Notes: generated by a model from the letters alone, not told the origin. A stretch of 64,000 nt of DNA from Bacteroidota bacterium (GCA_018267955.1 JAFDXL010000009.1:894717-958716), one strand, 5' to 3'; positions 43,983-52,836 are shown, counted from the first letter of the stretch. Program-made: numbers and translations.

Positions 43983-44093
43983 CGGGTATTGATACATAAT
44001 GGGTGATGCTGTAAATGTAAGGACTTTAAAAATACCGGGGCAAAAGCCCGTCACTAAAGAAGCTGCGAACAGTATTTAATTCTTTGATTTTCT

Positions 44094-44101
44094 TAATTTT
44101 G
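44094..44101 (+). promoter_or_regulatory. -7 promoter element of the first AraC gene
   Basis: TAATTTTG matches the consensus exactly and lies five bases before the ATG, which implies a leaderless transcript. Confidence 0.6.
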
Positions 44102-44106
44102 GCATC

Positions 44107-44973
44107 ATGAAAGGCAAACCGGAAAATAGGAATTTTTTTGACCTGAAAAAGCAAAATCCATTCAATGCACAAAAATTTGAAACATCCGGCACCACTGTTC
44201 TCATTCCTTACAACCGCAGGGATTATTACAAAATATGGCTAACGGTTGGCGACAGCAAGATACACTACGCTGATAAAAGCATTGACATCACCCAACCCGC
44301 ACTCATACTATCTAACCCGTTGGTCCCCTATTCTTTCGAAAGTGATACCGAAGGTCGATGGGGCTATATGTGCATCTTCACAGAAGAGTTTATGAAAGAA
44401 AATGACCGCATCAAAAGCATTCAGCAATCTACTCTCTTCAAACCAGGTAGCGATAAAGTATTCTTTCTTAATGATGAACAACTGAAATCTGTTTGCAATA
44501 TTTACGAAAACATATTACAGGAACTATCTTCAGACTATACCTACAAGTACGATGCGATACGCAACTACATCAACCTGCTGATACATGAAACCATGAAATT
44601 ACAACCCACCATATCGGCATCCGCACATCCTAATGCATCTACCCGTATTGCATCATTATTTATAGAATTGCTGGAGCGCCAGTTCCCAATCGATTCGCCC
44701 GATAGAGAATTAAAACTAAGAAAGGCCAATGACTATGCAGAAAGCTTGTCGGTACATGTGAACCATCTGAACCATGCGGTAAAAGAAATCACCGGCAAAT
44801 CGACAAGCATACATATATCAGAAAGGATCATCAACGAAGCAAAGGCCTTACTGAAGCACACCGATTGGAATATTGCGACCATTGCCTATAGTCTTGGTTT
44901 TGAGTATCCTACTTACTTCAATAACTTCTTTAAAAAGAATACCGGGGTAACACCGCTTTCTCTGCGACGATAG
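44107..44973 (+). CDS. AraC family transcriptional regulator
   Basis: 288 residues. A cupin-like N-terminal sensing half (NRRDYYKIWLTVGDSKIHYADKS, LSNPLVPYSFE) and a C-terminal AraC DNA-binding domain from about 185, with two helix-turn-helix segments; the second ends in IAYSLGFEYPTYFNNFFKKNTGVTP, the family signature. Its 3' neighbour, 89 bp away on the same strand, is an aldo/keto reductase that it probably controls. Confidence 0.92.
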   Translation: MKGKPENRNFFDLKKQNPFNAQKFETSGTTVLIPYNRRDYYKIWLTVGDSKIHYADKSIDITQPALILSNPLVPYSFESDTEGRWGYMCIFTEEFMKENDRIKSIQQSTLFKPGSDKVFFLNDEQLKSVCNIYENILQELSSDYTYKYDAIRNYINLLIHETMKLQPTISASAHPNASTRIASLFIELLERQFPIDSPDRELKLRKANDYAESLSVHVNHLNHAVKEITGKSTSIHISERIINEAKALLKHTDWNIATIAYSLGFEYPTYFNNFFKKNTGVTPLSLRR

Positions 44974-45015
44974 ATTATTTGATTTTTATAATCATTACTT
45001 TGAAACCTGTTATTT

Positions 45016-45041
45016 AGGTATATACCTCCACGGTAATTTTG
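45016..45041 (+). promoter_or_regulatory. Promoter and palindrome of the aldo/keto reductase gene
   Basis: TAATTTTG (45034-45041) is a consensus -7 element 21 bases before the ATG. A perfect 12-bp palindrome, AGGTATATACCT (45016-45027), lies just upstream, where a regulator would meet RNA polymerase. Confidence 0.55.
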
Positions 45042-45062
45042 CTTCATTAAAAGAACAACGAG

Positions 45063-46079
45063 ATGAAGTATAAATTATTAGGCAACACCGGATTGAAGGT
45101 TTCAGAATTATGCCTCGGCACCATGACTTTTGGCGGTAAAGGGCGCTTTGCTGCAGTAGGGAATTTAGATCAGCAAACCATTGACCATTTATTGAGGCGC
45201 TCTATAGACGCAGGTATCAACTTTATCGACACCGCAAACATCTATTCAGAAGGATTATCAGAAGAACTTACAGGGCAGGCGATACGAAATATTGGCATTA
45301 ACAGGGATGACCTTGTTATTGCAACAAAGGTACGCGGCACTATGGGCCCGGGCCCTAATGATAAGGGCCTCACGCGCAAACATATTATGCAACAGGTTGA
45401 TGCGAGCTTGAAAAGACTACAACTGGATTATATAGACCTGTACCAGGTACACAGCTTCGATCCCTTAACACCATTGGAAGAAACACTAAGAACCCTCGAT
45501 GACCTTGTACGTAGTGGCAAAGTACGCTATATAGGCGCCAGCAATTTTGCCGCATGGCAACTGATGAAGGCGCTGGATTATTCTGCTTATAACCAGGTAG
45601 CCAGGTTCGTTTCCCTGCAGGCACATTATACCATTGCTACCCGCGAACTAGAGCGGGAACTAGTACCGCTAATGATGGACCAGAAGCTGGGACTGCTGGT
45701 ATGGAGCCCGCTGGCCGGTGGATTATTGACCGGTAAATACAAGCGTGGTGTAACACCTGAAGACGGCCGTTTATCGCGTTTTGATTTCGTACAGGTAAAC
45801 AAAGAAAAGCTGTTTGATATAGTAGAGGTACTGGAACCAATGGCGGCAGCCAAGGGTGCCACAGTAGCACAACTATCACTCGCATGGCTGTTACACCAAC
45901 CGGTAACAACCAGTGTCATTATAGGTGCCAATAAACCGGAACAATTGGAGGACAACCTAAAAGCCGTGGACATTGTTTTTACCGCTGATGAATTAATACA
46001 GTTAGATGAAATAAGCAAGCTAACTAAGGAATACCCAGGATGGATGCTCGAAGTAACTGCTATGGATAGGACTTTGTAA
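45063..46079 (+). CDS. Aldo/keto reductase
   Basis: 338 residues, (beta/alpha)8 NADPH-dependent reductase. Catalytic tetrad and binding features are visible: FIDTANIYSEG (D and Y), IATKVRG (K), YQVHSFD (H), then SNFAAWQL and the NADPH segment GANKPEQLEDNL. The sequence LCLGTMTFGG at the N-terminus is typical of the YajO/Tas group. It reduces aldehydes or ketones; the substrate is unknown. The adjacent AraC gene suggests inducible expression. Confidence 0.93.
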   Translation: MKYKLLGNTGLKVSELCLGTMTFGGKGRFAAVGNLDQQTIDHLLRRSIDAGINFIDTANIYSEGLSEELTGQAIRNIGINRDDLVIATKVRGTMGPGPNDKGLTRKHIMQQVDASLKRLQLDYIDLYQVHSFDPLTPLEETLRTLDDLVRSGKVRYIGASNFAAWQLMKALDYSAYNQVARFVSLQAHYTIATRELERELVPLMMDQKLGLLVWSPLAGGLLTGKYKRGVTPEDGRLSRFDFVQVNKEKLFDIVEVLEPMAAAKGATVAQLSLAWLLHQPVTTSVIIGANKPEQLEDNLKAVDIVFTADELIQLDEISKLTKEYPGWMLEVTAMDRTL

Positions 46080-46101
46080 ACGAAACATATAAGGCCAGAT
46101 A

Positions 46102-46136
46102 TATAAACCCGCACTCTAGCGGGTTTTATATTTTAT
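46102..46136. terminator. Bidirectional terminator between the aldo/keto reductase and DHFR-like genes
   Basis: AAACCCGC (46105-46112) pairs with GCGGGTTT (46119-46126) around a six-base loop, flanked by A/T tracts on both sides. Confidence 0.8.
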
Positions 46137-46145
46137 TCAATTCCC

Positions 46146-46712
46146 TCAATCATTTTTTTGCATGAAGCTTAAAACGGTTTTCCCACCCGGATAAAGCCTG
46201 GATTGTATGGGTGTGAATCTTTGTATTTTATCGAGGTCGCCAAAAATGGTCATACCCTCGCTCATAGCTGTTGGATTTATAATAAGATGATACTCGTCAA
46301 TGAGCCCTTCTTTTATTAGCGATGAGACAAAACCGGCACCACCAAAAACAAGTATGTCTTTGCCGTTTTTCTTTTTCAGGTCCGCAATTTCTTCCGCAAT
46401 ATCTCCTTTCGCCAGGGTCGTATTGTTCCAGGCAGGTTTGTTGAGTGTTTTGGTGAAAACAACCTTGGGTATGTCGGTTATTTTCTGCGCAAATGGATGA
46501 GCAGGATTTTGAACCGCCTCTTTTTCCCAATAACCAATAATTCCTTCCGCCGTTTTTCTTCCTAGTAAAAGCGTGCCTGAGGTATCTATCAGCGAGCTAA
46601 GGAAGGATATAAATTCTGCATCAGGCTCCCATGTCATCCAGTTGTTTTCGCCGTTTACGCCTCCCACATATCCGTTTATGGTCATTTGCATTTGCAATTT
46701 TACCTTTCTCAT
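46146..46712 (-). CDS. Dihydrofolate reductase-family (RibD C-terminal-like) protein
   Basis: 188 residues. The RibD_C/DHFR-like fold is shown by KLQMQMTINGYVGGVNG, TLLLGRKTAEGI, KDILVFGGAGFVSSLIKEGLIDEYHLIINP and GGKTVLSFM. It binds NADPH; true folate reductase activity is not assured, since members of this YwjB/YyaP group have unknown substrates. It is convergent with the aldo/keto reductase and divergent from the SDR gene. Confidence 0.88.
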   Translation of the reverse strand: MRKVKLQMQMTINGYVGGVNGENNWMTWEPDAEFISFLSSLIDTSGTLLLGRKTAEGIIGYWEKEAVQNPAHPFAQKITDIPKVVFTKTLNKPAWNNTTLAKGDIAEEIADLKKKNGKDILVFGGAGFVSSLIKEGLIDEYHLIINPTAMSEGMTIFGDLDKIQRFTPIQSRLYPGGKTVLSFMQKND

Positions 46713-46902
46713 GATTATCAGTTTTTATTTGCTTGGAACAAATCTCATCAACAAAAACTACATAACTGCTGTGTAAATGCGACAATCTTCATGGTAAAAT
46801 GCGAAGGAGAGATGTAACTCATTTTGGATACGGTTAAACTCAGTTTGGCAACACTAATGCTCAACCAGTTGCTGACTTTTGCTGTATTAATTTTTTAACT
46901 AA

Positions 46903-47709
46903 ATGCAAAAGACAATTTTTATTACCGGAGCTTCTTCGGGACTGGGGAAAGCAACGGCCATACTATTCCAATCAAAAGGATGGCATGTTATTGCTACTAT
47001 GCGCTATCCTGAAAAAGAAATGGAGTTGAAAAAACTTGATAACATTACGCTACATGAGTTAGATGTAACAAACCCCAAAAACATCAAAGACGTCGTCAAT
47101 AAGACGATTTCGGAACATTCCGTTGATGTAGTGCTAAATAATGCCGGTTATGGACTAATAGGACCACTGGAAGCCTTCACAGATGAGCAGATTGCCCGGC
47201 AAATAGAAACCAATTTAATGGGGCCAATCCGTGTTACAAAATCCTTTATTCCCTATTTCCGTGAAAAGAAAACCGGGATTTTTATAAATATCACTTCAAT
47301 GTTTGGTATGATAGGCTATCCAACATGCTCTATGTATGCCGCATCCAAATTTGCATTGGACGGTTTTTCTGAGAGCCTGGCTTACGATCTATCGCATTTC
47401 GGTGTTAAAGTAAAAATTATCGCTCCCGGGGGTATTCAGACTGATTTCTCCGGGCGCTCGATGGATATAGCAACACATGATGCCTATCAGGGGTTAATAG
47501 ATAAAGTAAGCGAAGGATACAACGAAGAAAGCATAAAGCGATATTCCACACCGGAAATGGTAGCCAATGCCATTTTCAAAGCGGCGACAGATAATAACAA
47601 TCAATTACGATATATTGTCGGTTCGGATGCAGAGGCTTTATACAACGAACGATTAAATATCAGTCCTGAGGGACAGTATAAAAAATTACGGGAAATATTC
47701 TCCTTCTAA
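46903..47709 (+). CDS. Short-chain dehydrogenase/reductase (classical SDR)
   Basis: 268 residues. NAD(P)-binding TGASSGLGKA (6-15), NNAGYG (about 80-85), catalytic YAASK (about 146-150) following ITSMFG, and PGGIQTDFSGRSMD. It is an oxidoreductase of unknown substrate. It is followed by an AraC regulator and a SnoaL-like gene on the same strand. A near-consensus TAATTTTT precedes the start. The surrounding stretch of regulators and reductases is more variable gene content than the housekeeping blocks. Confidence 0.92.
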   Translation: MQKTIFITGASSGLGKATAILFQSKGWHVIATMRYPEKEMELKKLDNITLHELDVTNPKNIKDVVNKTISEHSVDVVLNNAGYGLIGPLEAFTDEQIARQIETNLMGPIRVTKSFIPYFREKKTGIFINITSMFGMIGYPTCSMYAASKFALDGFSESLAYDLSHFGVKVKIIAPGGIQTDFSGRSMDIATHDAYQGLIDKVSEGYNEESIKRYSTPEMVANAIFKAATDNNNQLRYIVGSDAEALYNERLNISPEGQYKKLREIFSF

Positions 47710-47825
47710 TTCATACACAAAATAGCACACAATGAAATGGAGGTCTGTTATTACGTTTGCAGTTATATTAAATTGCTAATATTATTGGTTTGGTAATGTG
47801 CAAGAAGAGAAAGAAAGGCGCTCAA

Positions 47826-47833
47826 TAAATTTG
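47826..47833 (+). promoter_or_regulatory. -7 promoter element of the second AraC gene
   Basis: TAAATTTG matches the consensus exactly, five bases before the ATG. Confidence 0.55.
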
Positions 47834-47838
47834 TTGTA

Positions 47839-48756
47839 ATGAAAACATCTGAAAATACACCACAGAAATATAATTCCATTTCAGACTTGCATAGGGCATT
47901 AGGCTTTCCTAAACCTTTGCATCCGTTGATCAGCCTGGTTAATTATGCCGATATCAAAGTACCTGCTCATGAATTACCGAAAGCCCTATTATTGAATTTT
48001 TATAAAATTTCTTATAAACTTCATTTTACAGGAAAAATAAAATACGGACAGCATTATTACGATTTTGATGAAGGCGGCTTATCGTTTGTTTCTCCTAATC
48101 AGGTGATAGCCGCAACAGAAAACGAAAAAGACTACTCAGGCAATACGCTGCTAATTCACCCTGATTTCATCCGAAATTATCCATTAGCAACAAAAATAAA
48201 ACAATACGGTTTCTTTTCTTATTCCGCTAATGAGGCTTTATTTTTGTCAGATAAGGAGAAGCAAATAATTCTTTCCATTTTTGAAAATATAAACAATGAA
48301 TTACACAACAGCATAGATGATTTCAGCCAGGATGTCATTCTATCGCTTATAGAAGTGCTGCTTAATTATAGTAACCGCTTTTATAAACGACAGTTTATTA
48401 CACGAAAGGCTGTAAACCATGATTTAATAACTCAAATGGAACATTTGTTGAATGAGTATTTTGACAAACAAGAATCGTTGACTAAAGGACTTCCAACAGT
48501 TGAATATCTGGCAAACAATCTTCATCTTTCACCACGGTATTTAAGTGACATGTTGCGTTCCCTTACCGGCTATAACGCGCAACAGCATATTCACGAAAAA
48601 TTAATAGAGAAAGCAAAAGAATACCTGACCACAACAGAGCTTACAGTGGCAGAAATCGCCTATCAATTGGGTTTTGAACACCCGCAATCATTCAATAAAC
48701 TTTTCAAGAAAAAGACGGATACAACTCCACTAGAATTTAAACAATCATTCATTTAA
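47839..48756 (+). CDS. AraC family transcriptional regulator
   Basis: 305 residues. N-terminal sensing domain of about 180 residues (YDFDEGGLSFVSPNQVIAA), then the AraC DNA-binding domain with HLSPRYLSDMLRSLTGYNAQQ and the signature IAYQLGFEHPQSFNKLFKKKTDTTP. It probably regulates itself, the upstream SDR gene or the SnoaL-like gene that begins nine bases after its stop. Confidence 0.92.
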   Translation: MKTSENTPQKYNSISDLHRALGFPKPLHPLISLVNYADIKVPAHELPKALLLNFYKISYKLHFTGKIKYGQHYYDFDEGGLSFVSPNQVIAATENEKDYSGNTLLIHPDFIRNYPLATKIKQYGFFSYSANEALFLSDKEKQIILSIFENINNELHNSIDDFSQDVILSLIEVLLNYSNRFYKRQFITRKAVNHDLITQMEHLLNEYFDKQESLTKGLPTVEYLANNLHLSPRYLSDMLRSLTGYNAQQHIHEKLIEKAKEYLTTTELTVAEIAYQLGFEHPQSFNKLFKKKTDTTPLEFKQSFI

Positions 48757-48765
48757 TATTAGGGA

Positions 48766-49101
48766 ATGGACCTCAAAGATTTCATAACGAATTGGCTTTT
48801 AGCAAGCAATTCCTACGATACAAATGCATATTTAAAAATGTATCACGAAGATGCCGAATTGGACGATGCATCCGTCGGACGCATTTTTAAGGGACATTCC
48901 GGCATACGCAAATACTTTGAAGATTATTTCATCATATACAAGACACAAACAAGGCTTGTTAAGCTGAATATTATAACCCCAAACAAAGTATTCATTGAAG
49001 TTGAATTTAGCGGGGAATTTCCGGAAGGAAGAATTGGCGGTGCCTTTGATTTTACTTTTAAAGGCCATAAGATCAAATCAGTGAAAGCCAGTTTGAGATA
49101 A
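48766..49101 (+). CDS. SnoaL/NTF2-like small protein
   Basis: 111 residues. The cone-shaped NTF2-like fold is suggested by WLLASNSYDTNAYLKMYHEDAELDD, IFKGHSGIRKYFEDYF and GAFDFTFKGHKIKSVKASL. Members are small isomerases, hydratases or scaffold proteins. It is likely cotranscribed with the AraC gene (9-bp gap). No catalytic residues can be assigned. Confidence 0.8.
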   Translation: MDLKDFITNWLLASNSYDTNAYLKMYHEDAELDDASVGRIFKGHSGIRKYFEDYFIIYKTQTRLVKLNIITPNKVFIEVEFSGEFPEGRIGGAFDFTFKGHKIKSVKASLR

Positions 49102-49120
49102 AATAGTAACTCAAAAAAAG

Positions 49121-49160
49121 AACGGGGCAAGTTATGTTAAACATGACTTGCCCCGTTTTG
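49121..49160. terminator. Strong bidirectional terminator, also ends tRNA-Leu
   Basis: AACGGGGCAAGT (49121-49132) pairs perfectly with ACTTGCCCCGTT (49146-49157), extended inside by ATG/CAT. T runs follow on both strands. Confidence 0.9.
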
Positions 49161-49244
49161 TGCCCAGGAATGGATTCGAACCATCACACCCTTGCAGGCG
49201 CTGCGACCTGAACACAGTGCGTCTACCAATTTCGCCACCTGGGC
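49161..49244 (-). tRNA. tRNA-Leu (anticodon CAG)
   Basis: 84 nt, class II with a long variable arm. The acceptor stem GCCCAGG pairs with CCTGGGC and the discriminator is A. The anticodon stem CTGTG/CGCAG holds the loop TTCAGGT (anticodon CAG), and the T arm has GGTTCGAATCC. The D arm (GCGAAATTGGTAGACGC) is typical of leucine tRNAs. The 3' CCA is not encoded. It ends directly in the bidirectional terminator. Confidence 0.95.
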
Positions 49245-49305
49245 AGCTACTTTTTTGTGATTCAGGGCTGCAAAGATAATCACGTTTCTAAAACAAACAA
49301 ATATT

Positions 49306-50301
49306 TTATGCGGTCATTAAGCTACAACCTCGTAAAGCAGAATGATCCATCCGTCCCAAAACCTCGAAACTGCCATCCCGGCTTAGGTTTCCGATATCTT
49401 CAGTAGCTATAAAAGAACAACTGTTAACATTAGCAAGGTCTATTATATTAAGGCAGCCTGCACCAGTATTGCTTACATCCAATGGGTCATTAACATCACG
49501 CACCAGCACTTTCATCGTTACAGATGGCATAAAAATGCCGTCCTGTTTCGAATAGGCTTGCGATAAAAGCTCGGTCATACCATATTCAGAATGTATAGAT
49601 GCTACACCCCATTGCTGTTTTAAGTAAGCATGTACCTGTGCTCTTGTCCATTCTTCCCTTCTGCCCTTCATTCCCCCGGTTTCCATCACAATAGTATGCG
49701 CTAATTTTAGCGAATGGCTTTCTGCAAAATCGAGCAGGGCAAACGTAACACCCAGCAACAATACTGGCCGTTTCCTCACCTCCAGGCTCTGTAGTGTGCT
49801 TGCAAGCTTGTCCCATTCGTTCAGGTAAAAACCATTATCAGGGTGCGGGCTTTCTTCCATCAACACCTTAGCCATGTGTACCAGGGATGCATTTTTACGT
49901 TCCAGGTAAGATGGCAGCAGTGCAATGATCACATGATCTTTGGGATCGCCATAAAACTGCTTAAAACCATGCAGAAGAGAAGCCCTGTAGATAGCTTCAT
50001 CTGTTACATAATGTTTACTGGTTACTTCGCCGGTAGTGCCGCTACTCTCAAATACCAGGGTTGGCGCATCGCCCCCTGTTATTACCGTATGGCTTTTAAA
50101 GAACGAAATAGGTAAGAAGGGGATCGCTTCAAGGTTTTGCACATTACCGGGCTGCCTATGCAACGCATCTGCAAACTGACGGTAAATAGGGTTTTCCCGG
50201 TACTGATAGTTAAAGATAGCAAGGGCTATATCCTGAAAGTTTTCAGGACTTATATCATTTATGCAATTAATACCTTGTAAGCCTATTTTGTTTAATACCA
50301 C
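49306..50301 (-). CDS. LuxE/PaaK-like acyl-activating protein
   Basis: 331 residues, start GTG at 50301. Adenylate-forming enzyme fold: ESSGTTGE (85-92) is the ATP-binding loop, and HSEYGMTELLSQAY the later AMP-contact motif, with METGGMKGRREEW before it. LuxE-type proteins activate a fatty acid and pass it to another protein. No luxC or luxD reductase/transferase gene is nearby, so the acyl acceptor is unknown. The start is 21 bp from that of a divergent lipoprotein gene. Confidence 0.85.
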   Translation of the reverse strand: MVLNKIGLQGINCINDISPENFQDIALAIFNYQYRENPIYRQFADALHRQPGNVQNLEAIPFLPISFFKSHTVITGGDAPTLVFESSGTTGEVTSKHYVTDEAIYRASLLHGFKQFYGDPKDHVIIALLPSYLERKNASLVHMAKVLMEESPHPDNGFYLNEWDKLASTLQSLEVRKRPVLLLGVTFALLDFAESHSLKLAHTIVMETGGMKGRREEWTRAQVHAYLKQQWGVASIHSEYGMTELLSQAYSKQDGIFMPSVTMKVLVRDVNDPLDVSNTGAGCLNIIDLANVNSCSFIATEDIGNLSRDGSFEVLGRMDHSALRGCSLMTA

Positions 50302-50316
50302 TTTTGTATAACTTTG
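50287..50316 (+). promoter_or_regulatory. Promoter of the lipoprotein gene at 50323
   Basis: TTTG (50287-50290) and TAACTTTG (50309-50316) are separated by 18 bases. The -33 element lies inside the start of the divergent LuxE-like gene, and the -7 element ends six bases before the ATG. Confidence 0.65.
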
Positions 50317-50322
50317 GTAGCT

Positions 50323-50790
50323 ATGAAAGTCAGACTTATTTTATTAGCAGTATTTGCTATAAGCCTGGGAGCCTGTAAAAAACAGAATAGTAATAGTTCA
50401 ACACCTTTCGTATACTTTGAAAGCCTGACACCTAATTCTGTTACCGCGTCGTCTCCCAAAGATACTGTTTTTATCTCCTTCAAGGTTGTTGATGGCGATG
50501 GTGACCTGGGTAACGACCCTACATCGGGCAATCACGATGTATACCTCATAGATACGCGTGTAAACCAGGCCAACCCTTATTTTTTCCCAAGTATCCCGTC
50601 TGACCTTCAAAATGCTAAAGACGGTATTACTGCGCACTGCACTGTAAAAGTGATTGCAGCGCTTTTCCTGCAAAAAAGGAATGATACGGCCCACTTACTG
50701 GCAGACACCGTAGTCTACAAAATATATGTAAAAGACCGCGCTGGGCACAATAGCGATACCATTACTGCTCCGCCTATCTATCTTTATTAA
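50323..50790 (+). CDS. Putative lipoprotein with Ig-like fold
   Basis: 155 residues from the ATG at 50323. The lipoprotein signal ends in LGAC (C17), followed by a serine/asparagine linker. The mature part has SPKDTVFISFKVVDGDGDLGNDP, a calcium-binding-like turn typical of Bacteroidota lipoproteins, and YKIYVKDRAGHNSDT. Function unknown; similar proteins are common near type IX or gliding genes, but none are seen here. A strong terminator follows. Confidence 0.7.
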   Translation: MKVRLILLAVFAISLGACKKQNSNSSTPFVYFESLTPNSVTASSPKDTVFISFKVVDGDGDLGNDPTSGNHDVYLIDTRVNQANPYFFPSIPSDLQNAKDGITAHCTVKVIAALFLQKRNDTAHLLADTVVYKIYVKDRAGHNSDTITAPPIYLY

Positions 50791-50807
50791 ACGAAACTCC
50801 TTTAAAT

Positions 50808-50848
50808 AAAAGCAATAGCCATTCAATGTGAATGGCTATTGCTTTTTG
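50808..50848. terminator. Long bidirectional terminator
   Basis: 17-bp perfect arms (50808-50824 and 50830-50846) around AATGT, flanked by A and T runs, between convergent lipoprotein genes. Confidence 0.9.
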
Positions 50849-50861
50849 ATACGACGATTGG

Positions 50862-51569
50862 TTACTTCTTACCTTTATCGAGATGCTCGAACATGCAATG
50901 ATGTCTGTGGTTCCTGAAATTATCCAGCACCATGTTATAGATCATTCTGTTTGATCCGGATGATATGATCAGTGTACCGTTAGTAAGCTTTGCAGAAAGC
51001 AGCATAGTTTCTGATATTCCCGCAGTAATGGTGGAAAGATCGAGTACCGTAACTGCTGTAAATGAGGTATTATCTGTAATGGTTACATTAGTTTGTTCGG
51101 TCTGCAATTCCATAAAGTCAGTTATGATCAGCTGTACAGGAAATGTAGTAGTTCCGTTACTATATTGTCCATCCAATTCCATTGCAGGATTTTGTCCATT
51201 TTTATCAAGGTCAATTTTCAATTCTATCTTATCATAAGTGCCGCTCGGTATCGTAAAGCCGCCAAAACTTACCGCAACAGGAGACATAAGGTCTATTTGT
51301 GCTGTATTGGTTGATTTATACTCTATTTCGGTACCGCCTTTTTGTGCCTCAAATTTCACCACCGATGGATTAGCATATCCGGATGTCCATTGCAGGTTTG
51401 CACCCGCTGTCGTCCTCATTTCAGCCGTCGGGTTGGTAGTTGTCAACTGGTAGCTCATATCCGCGCCCGATGTATTCGTGGTTGCAGATGGGTTGACGCT
51501 ATCATTTTTCTTGCAAGACGAAACTGCAAGTGCTGCTAATGCTGCGCATACTAATAATTTACTTCTCAT
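50862..51569 (-). CDS. Lipoprotein with His/Cys-rich C-terminal tail
   Basis: 235 residues from the ATG at 51569. The lipobox is VSSC (C19). A serine/threonine linker precedes a beta-rich domain (TIPSGTYDKIELKIDLDKNG, TFPVQLIITDFMEL), resembling DUF4382-like lipoproteins. The C-terminus reads NFRNHRHHCMFEHLDKGKK, with four histidines and a cysteine in a short span, which could bind a metal. Function unknown. Confidence 0.65.
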   Translation of the reverse strand: MRSKLLVCAALAALAVSSCKKNDSVNPSATTNTSGADMSYQLTTTNPTAEMRTTAGANLQWTSGYANPSVVKFEAQKGGTEIEYKSTNTAQIDLMSPVAVSFGGFTIPSGTYDKIELKIDLDKNGQNPAMELDGQYSNGTTTFPVQLIITDFMELQTEQTNVTITDNTSFTAVTVLDLSTITAGISETMLLSAKLTNGTLIISSGSNRMIYNMVLDNFRNHRHHCMFEHLDKGKK

Positions 51570-51713
51570 AATATCCAATTTTAGTTAAACATCAATTCTA
51601 AAAATGCAGGATAGTGAACAAAAAGATTATACCGTGCGCCTTCTGCAATATGCCGAAACGGGAATATTTACTGTTGAAATAGACTTAATGGTATCAAAGT
51701 ACCTTGTAAATAA

Positions 51714-51742
51714 AAGAAGCCGCTCTGTAAGAGCGGCTTCTT
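51714..51742 (-). terminator. Terminator after the PhoH gene
   Basis: AAGAAGCCGCTCT (51714-51726) pairs perfectly with AGAGCGGCTTCTT (51730-51742); T residues follow on the minus strand. It begins directly at the PhoH stop. Confidence 0.85.
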
Positions 51743-52765
51743 CTAACTATTTTGTCCGTTTTTAGGCAGGTTCCGGAACCGTTCCCGGTTCTCCAGTTCC
51801 AATTTCTCTTCCTGCTCCTGCTCTTTGTCATAAGCGCGGATAATCTGTTTCACCAACCTGTGGCGCACTACGTCTGCCTCATCTAGTTGTATCTGGGCGA
51901 TACCATCAATATCCTTTAATATTTTGGTAGCCTTAAGCAAACCGGATTTTTGGTTCTTTGGCAGATCTACCTGGCTAAGGTCGCCGGTGATGATCGCTTT
52001 TGCATGTGCACCAATACGGGTAAGGAACATTTTCAATTGCAGATCGGTAGAGTTCTGTGCCTCATCCAGGATTATAAAAGCATTATCCAACGTACGGCCG
52101 CGCATATATGCCAGCGGCGCTATTTCTATTATACGGTTAGCCATATAATAGCTTAGCTTATCGCTTGGTATCATATCGTCAAGGGCATCATACAGCGGAC
52201 GCAGATATGGATCGATCTTTTCCTTAAGATCCCCAGGCAGGAAACCAAGGCTCTCCCCTGCTTCCACCGCAGGGCGGGTAAGAATGATCTTCCGTACAGA
52301 TTTATTTTTCAGTGCCCGTACCGCCAGTGCGACTGCTGTATAAGTCTTACCGGTACCGGCAGGTCCTACGGCAAAAATGATGTCGTTTTTCTCAGATACA
52401 GAGGCCATTAATTTCTGGTTCTGAGTCTTGGCCCTGATTACCTTTCCATTTGGCCCAAATACGAGAATATCATTATTATTCTCATTTTCCGTTACCTGCG
52501 ATTCACCGGTTTCATCTTCGCCCAGTATCTCTGCAAAGTAGTTTTCAGAAAGATGGCCGTTACGTTCCAGGTACTTTATCAGCTGGCCGATGCGCCCCTG
52601 CGCGTTGGTTACCTCATCTGCCTGCCCTGAGAGCTTTATCTGGGTTCCGCGAGATAGTATCTTTAATAATGGAAATTTGCGTTTTAAAATATCAAACTTA
52701 CTGTTGTTAACACCAAAAAATTCAATTGGATTAACCGTGTCCAGGTTTATTATGGCTTCTGTCAA
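51743..52765 (-). CDS. PhoH-like ATPase (YbeZ type)
   Basis: 340 residues, start TTG at 52765. Walker A is GPAGTGKT (134-141) and Walker B IILDEAQN (D234, E235). The N-terminal KH-like segment (about 20-85) and LTRPAVEAGESLGFLPGDLKEKIDPYLRPLYD are typical of YbeZ/PhoH. It is an RNA-linked ATPase, often with YbeY in ribosome maturation; ybeY is not in this window. A perfect terminator hairpin follows the stop. Confidence 0.93.
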   Translation of the reverse strand: MTEAIINLDTVNPIEFFGVNNSKFDILKRKFPLLKILSRGTQIKLSGQADEVTNAQGRIGQLIKYLERNGHLSENYFAEILGEDETGESQVTENENNNDILVFGPNGKVIRAKTQNQKLMASVSEKNDIIFAVGPAGTGKTYTAVALAVRALKNKSVRKIILTRPAVEAGESLGFLPGDLKEKIDPYLRPLYDALDDMIPSDKLSYYMANRIIEIAPLAYMRGRTLDNAFIILDEAQNSTDLQLKMFLTRIGAHAKAIITGDLSQVDLPKNQKSGLLKATKILKDIDGIAQIQLDEADVVRHRLVKQIIRAYDKEQEQEEKLELENRERFRNLPKNGQNS

Positions 52766-52836
52766 TGTGCGATCAGTTTATGTATTATCTCAAATAAAAA
52801 TAGCTATCGGGATGATAATCCCGTGTTAAATCAACA

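Noticed and set aside
44107-49101. A genomic island or mobile element covering the AraC/SDR stretch
   Set aside because: No integrase, transposase, terminal repeats or duplicated target sites are visible. The tRNA-Leu at the end is intact, and I found no second copy of its 3' end nearby.
51604-51765. A 53-codon plus-strand frame beginning ATG CAG GAT AGT
   Set aside because: It runs through the PhoH terminator hairpin and into the antisense end of phoH. It has no promoter box and no recognised family; a remnant or short peptide cannot be excluded, but I would not annotate it.
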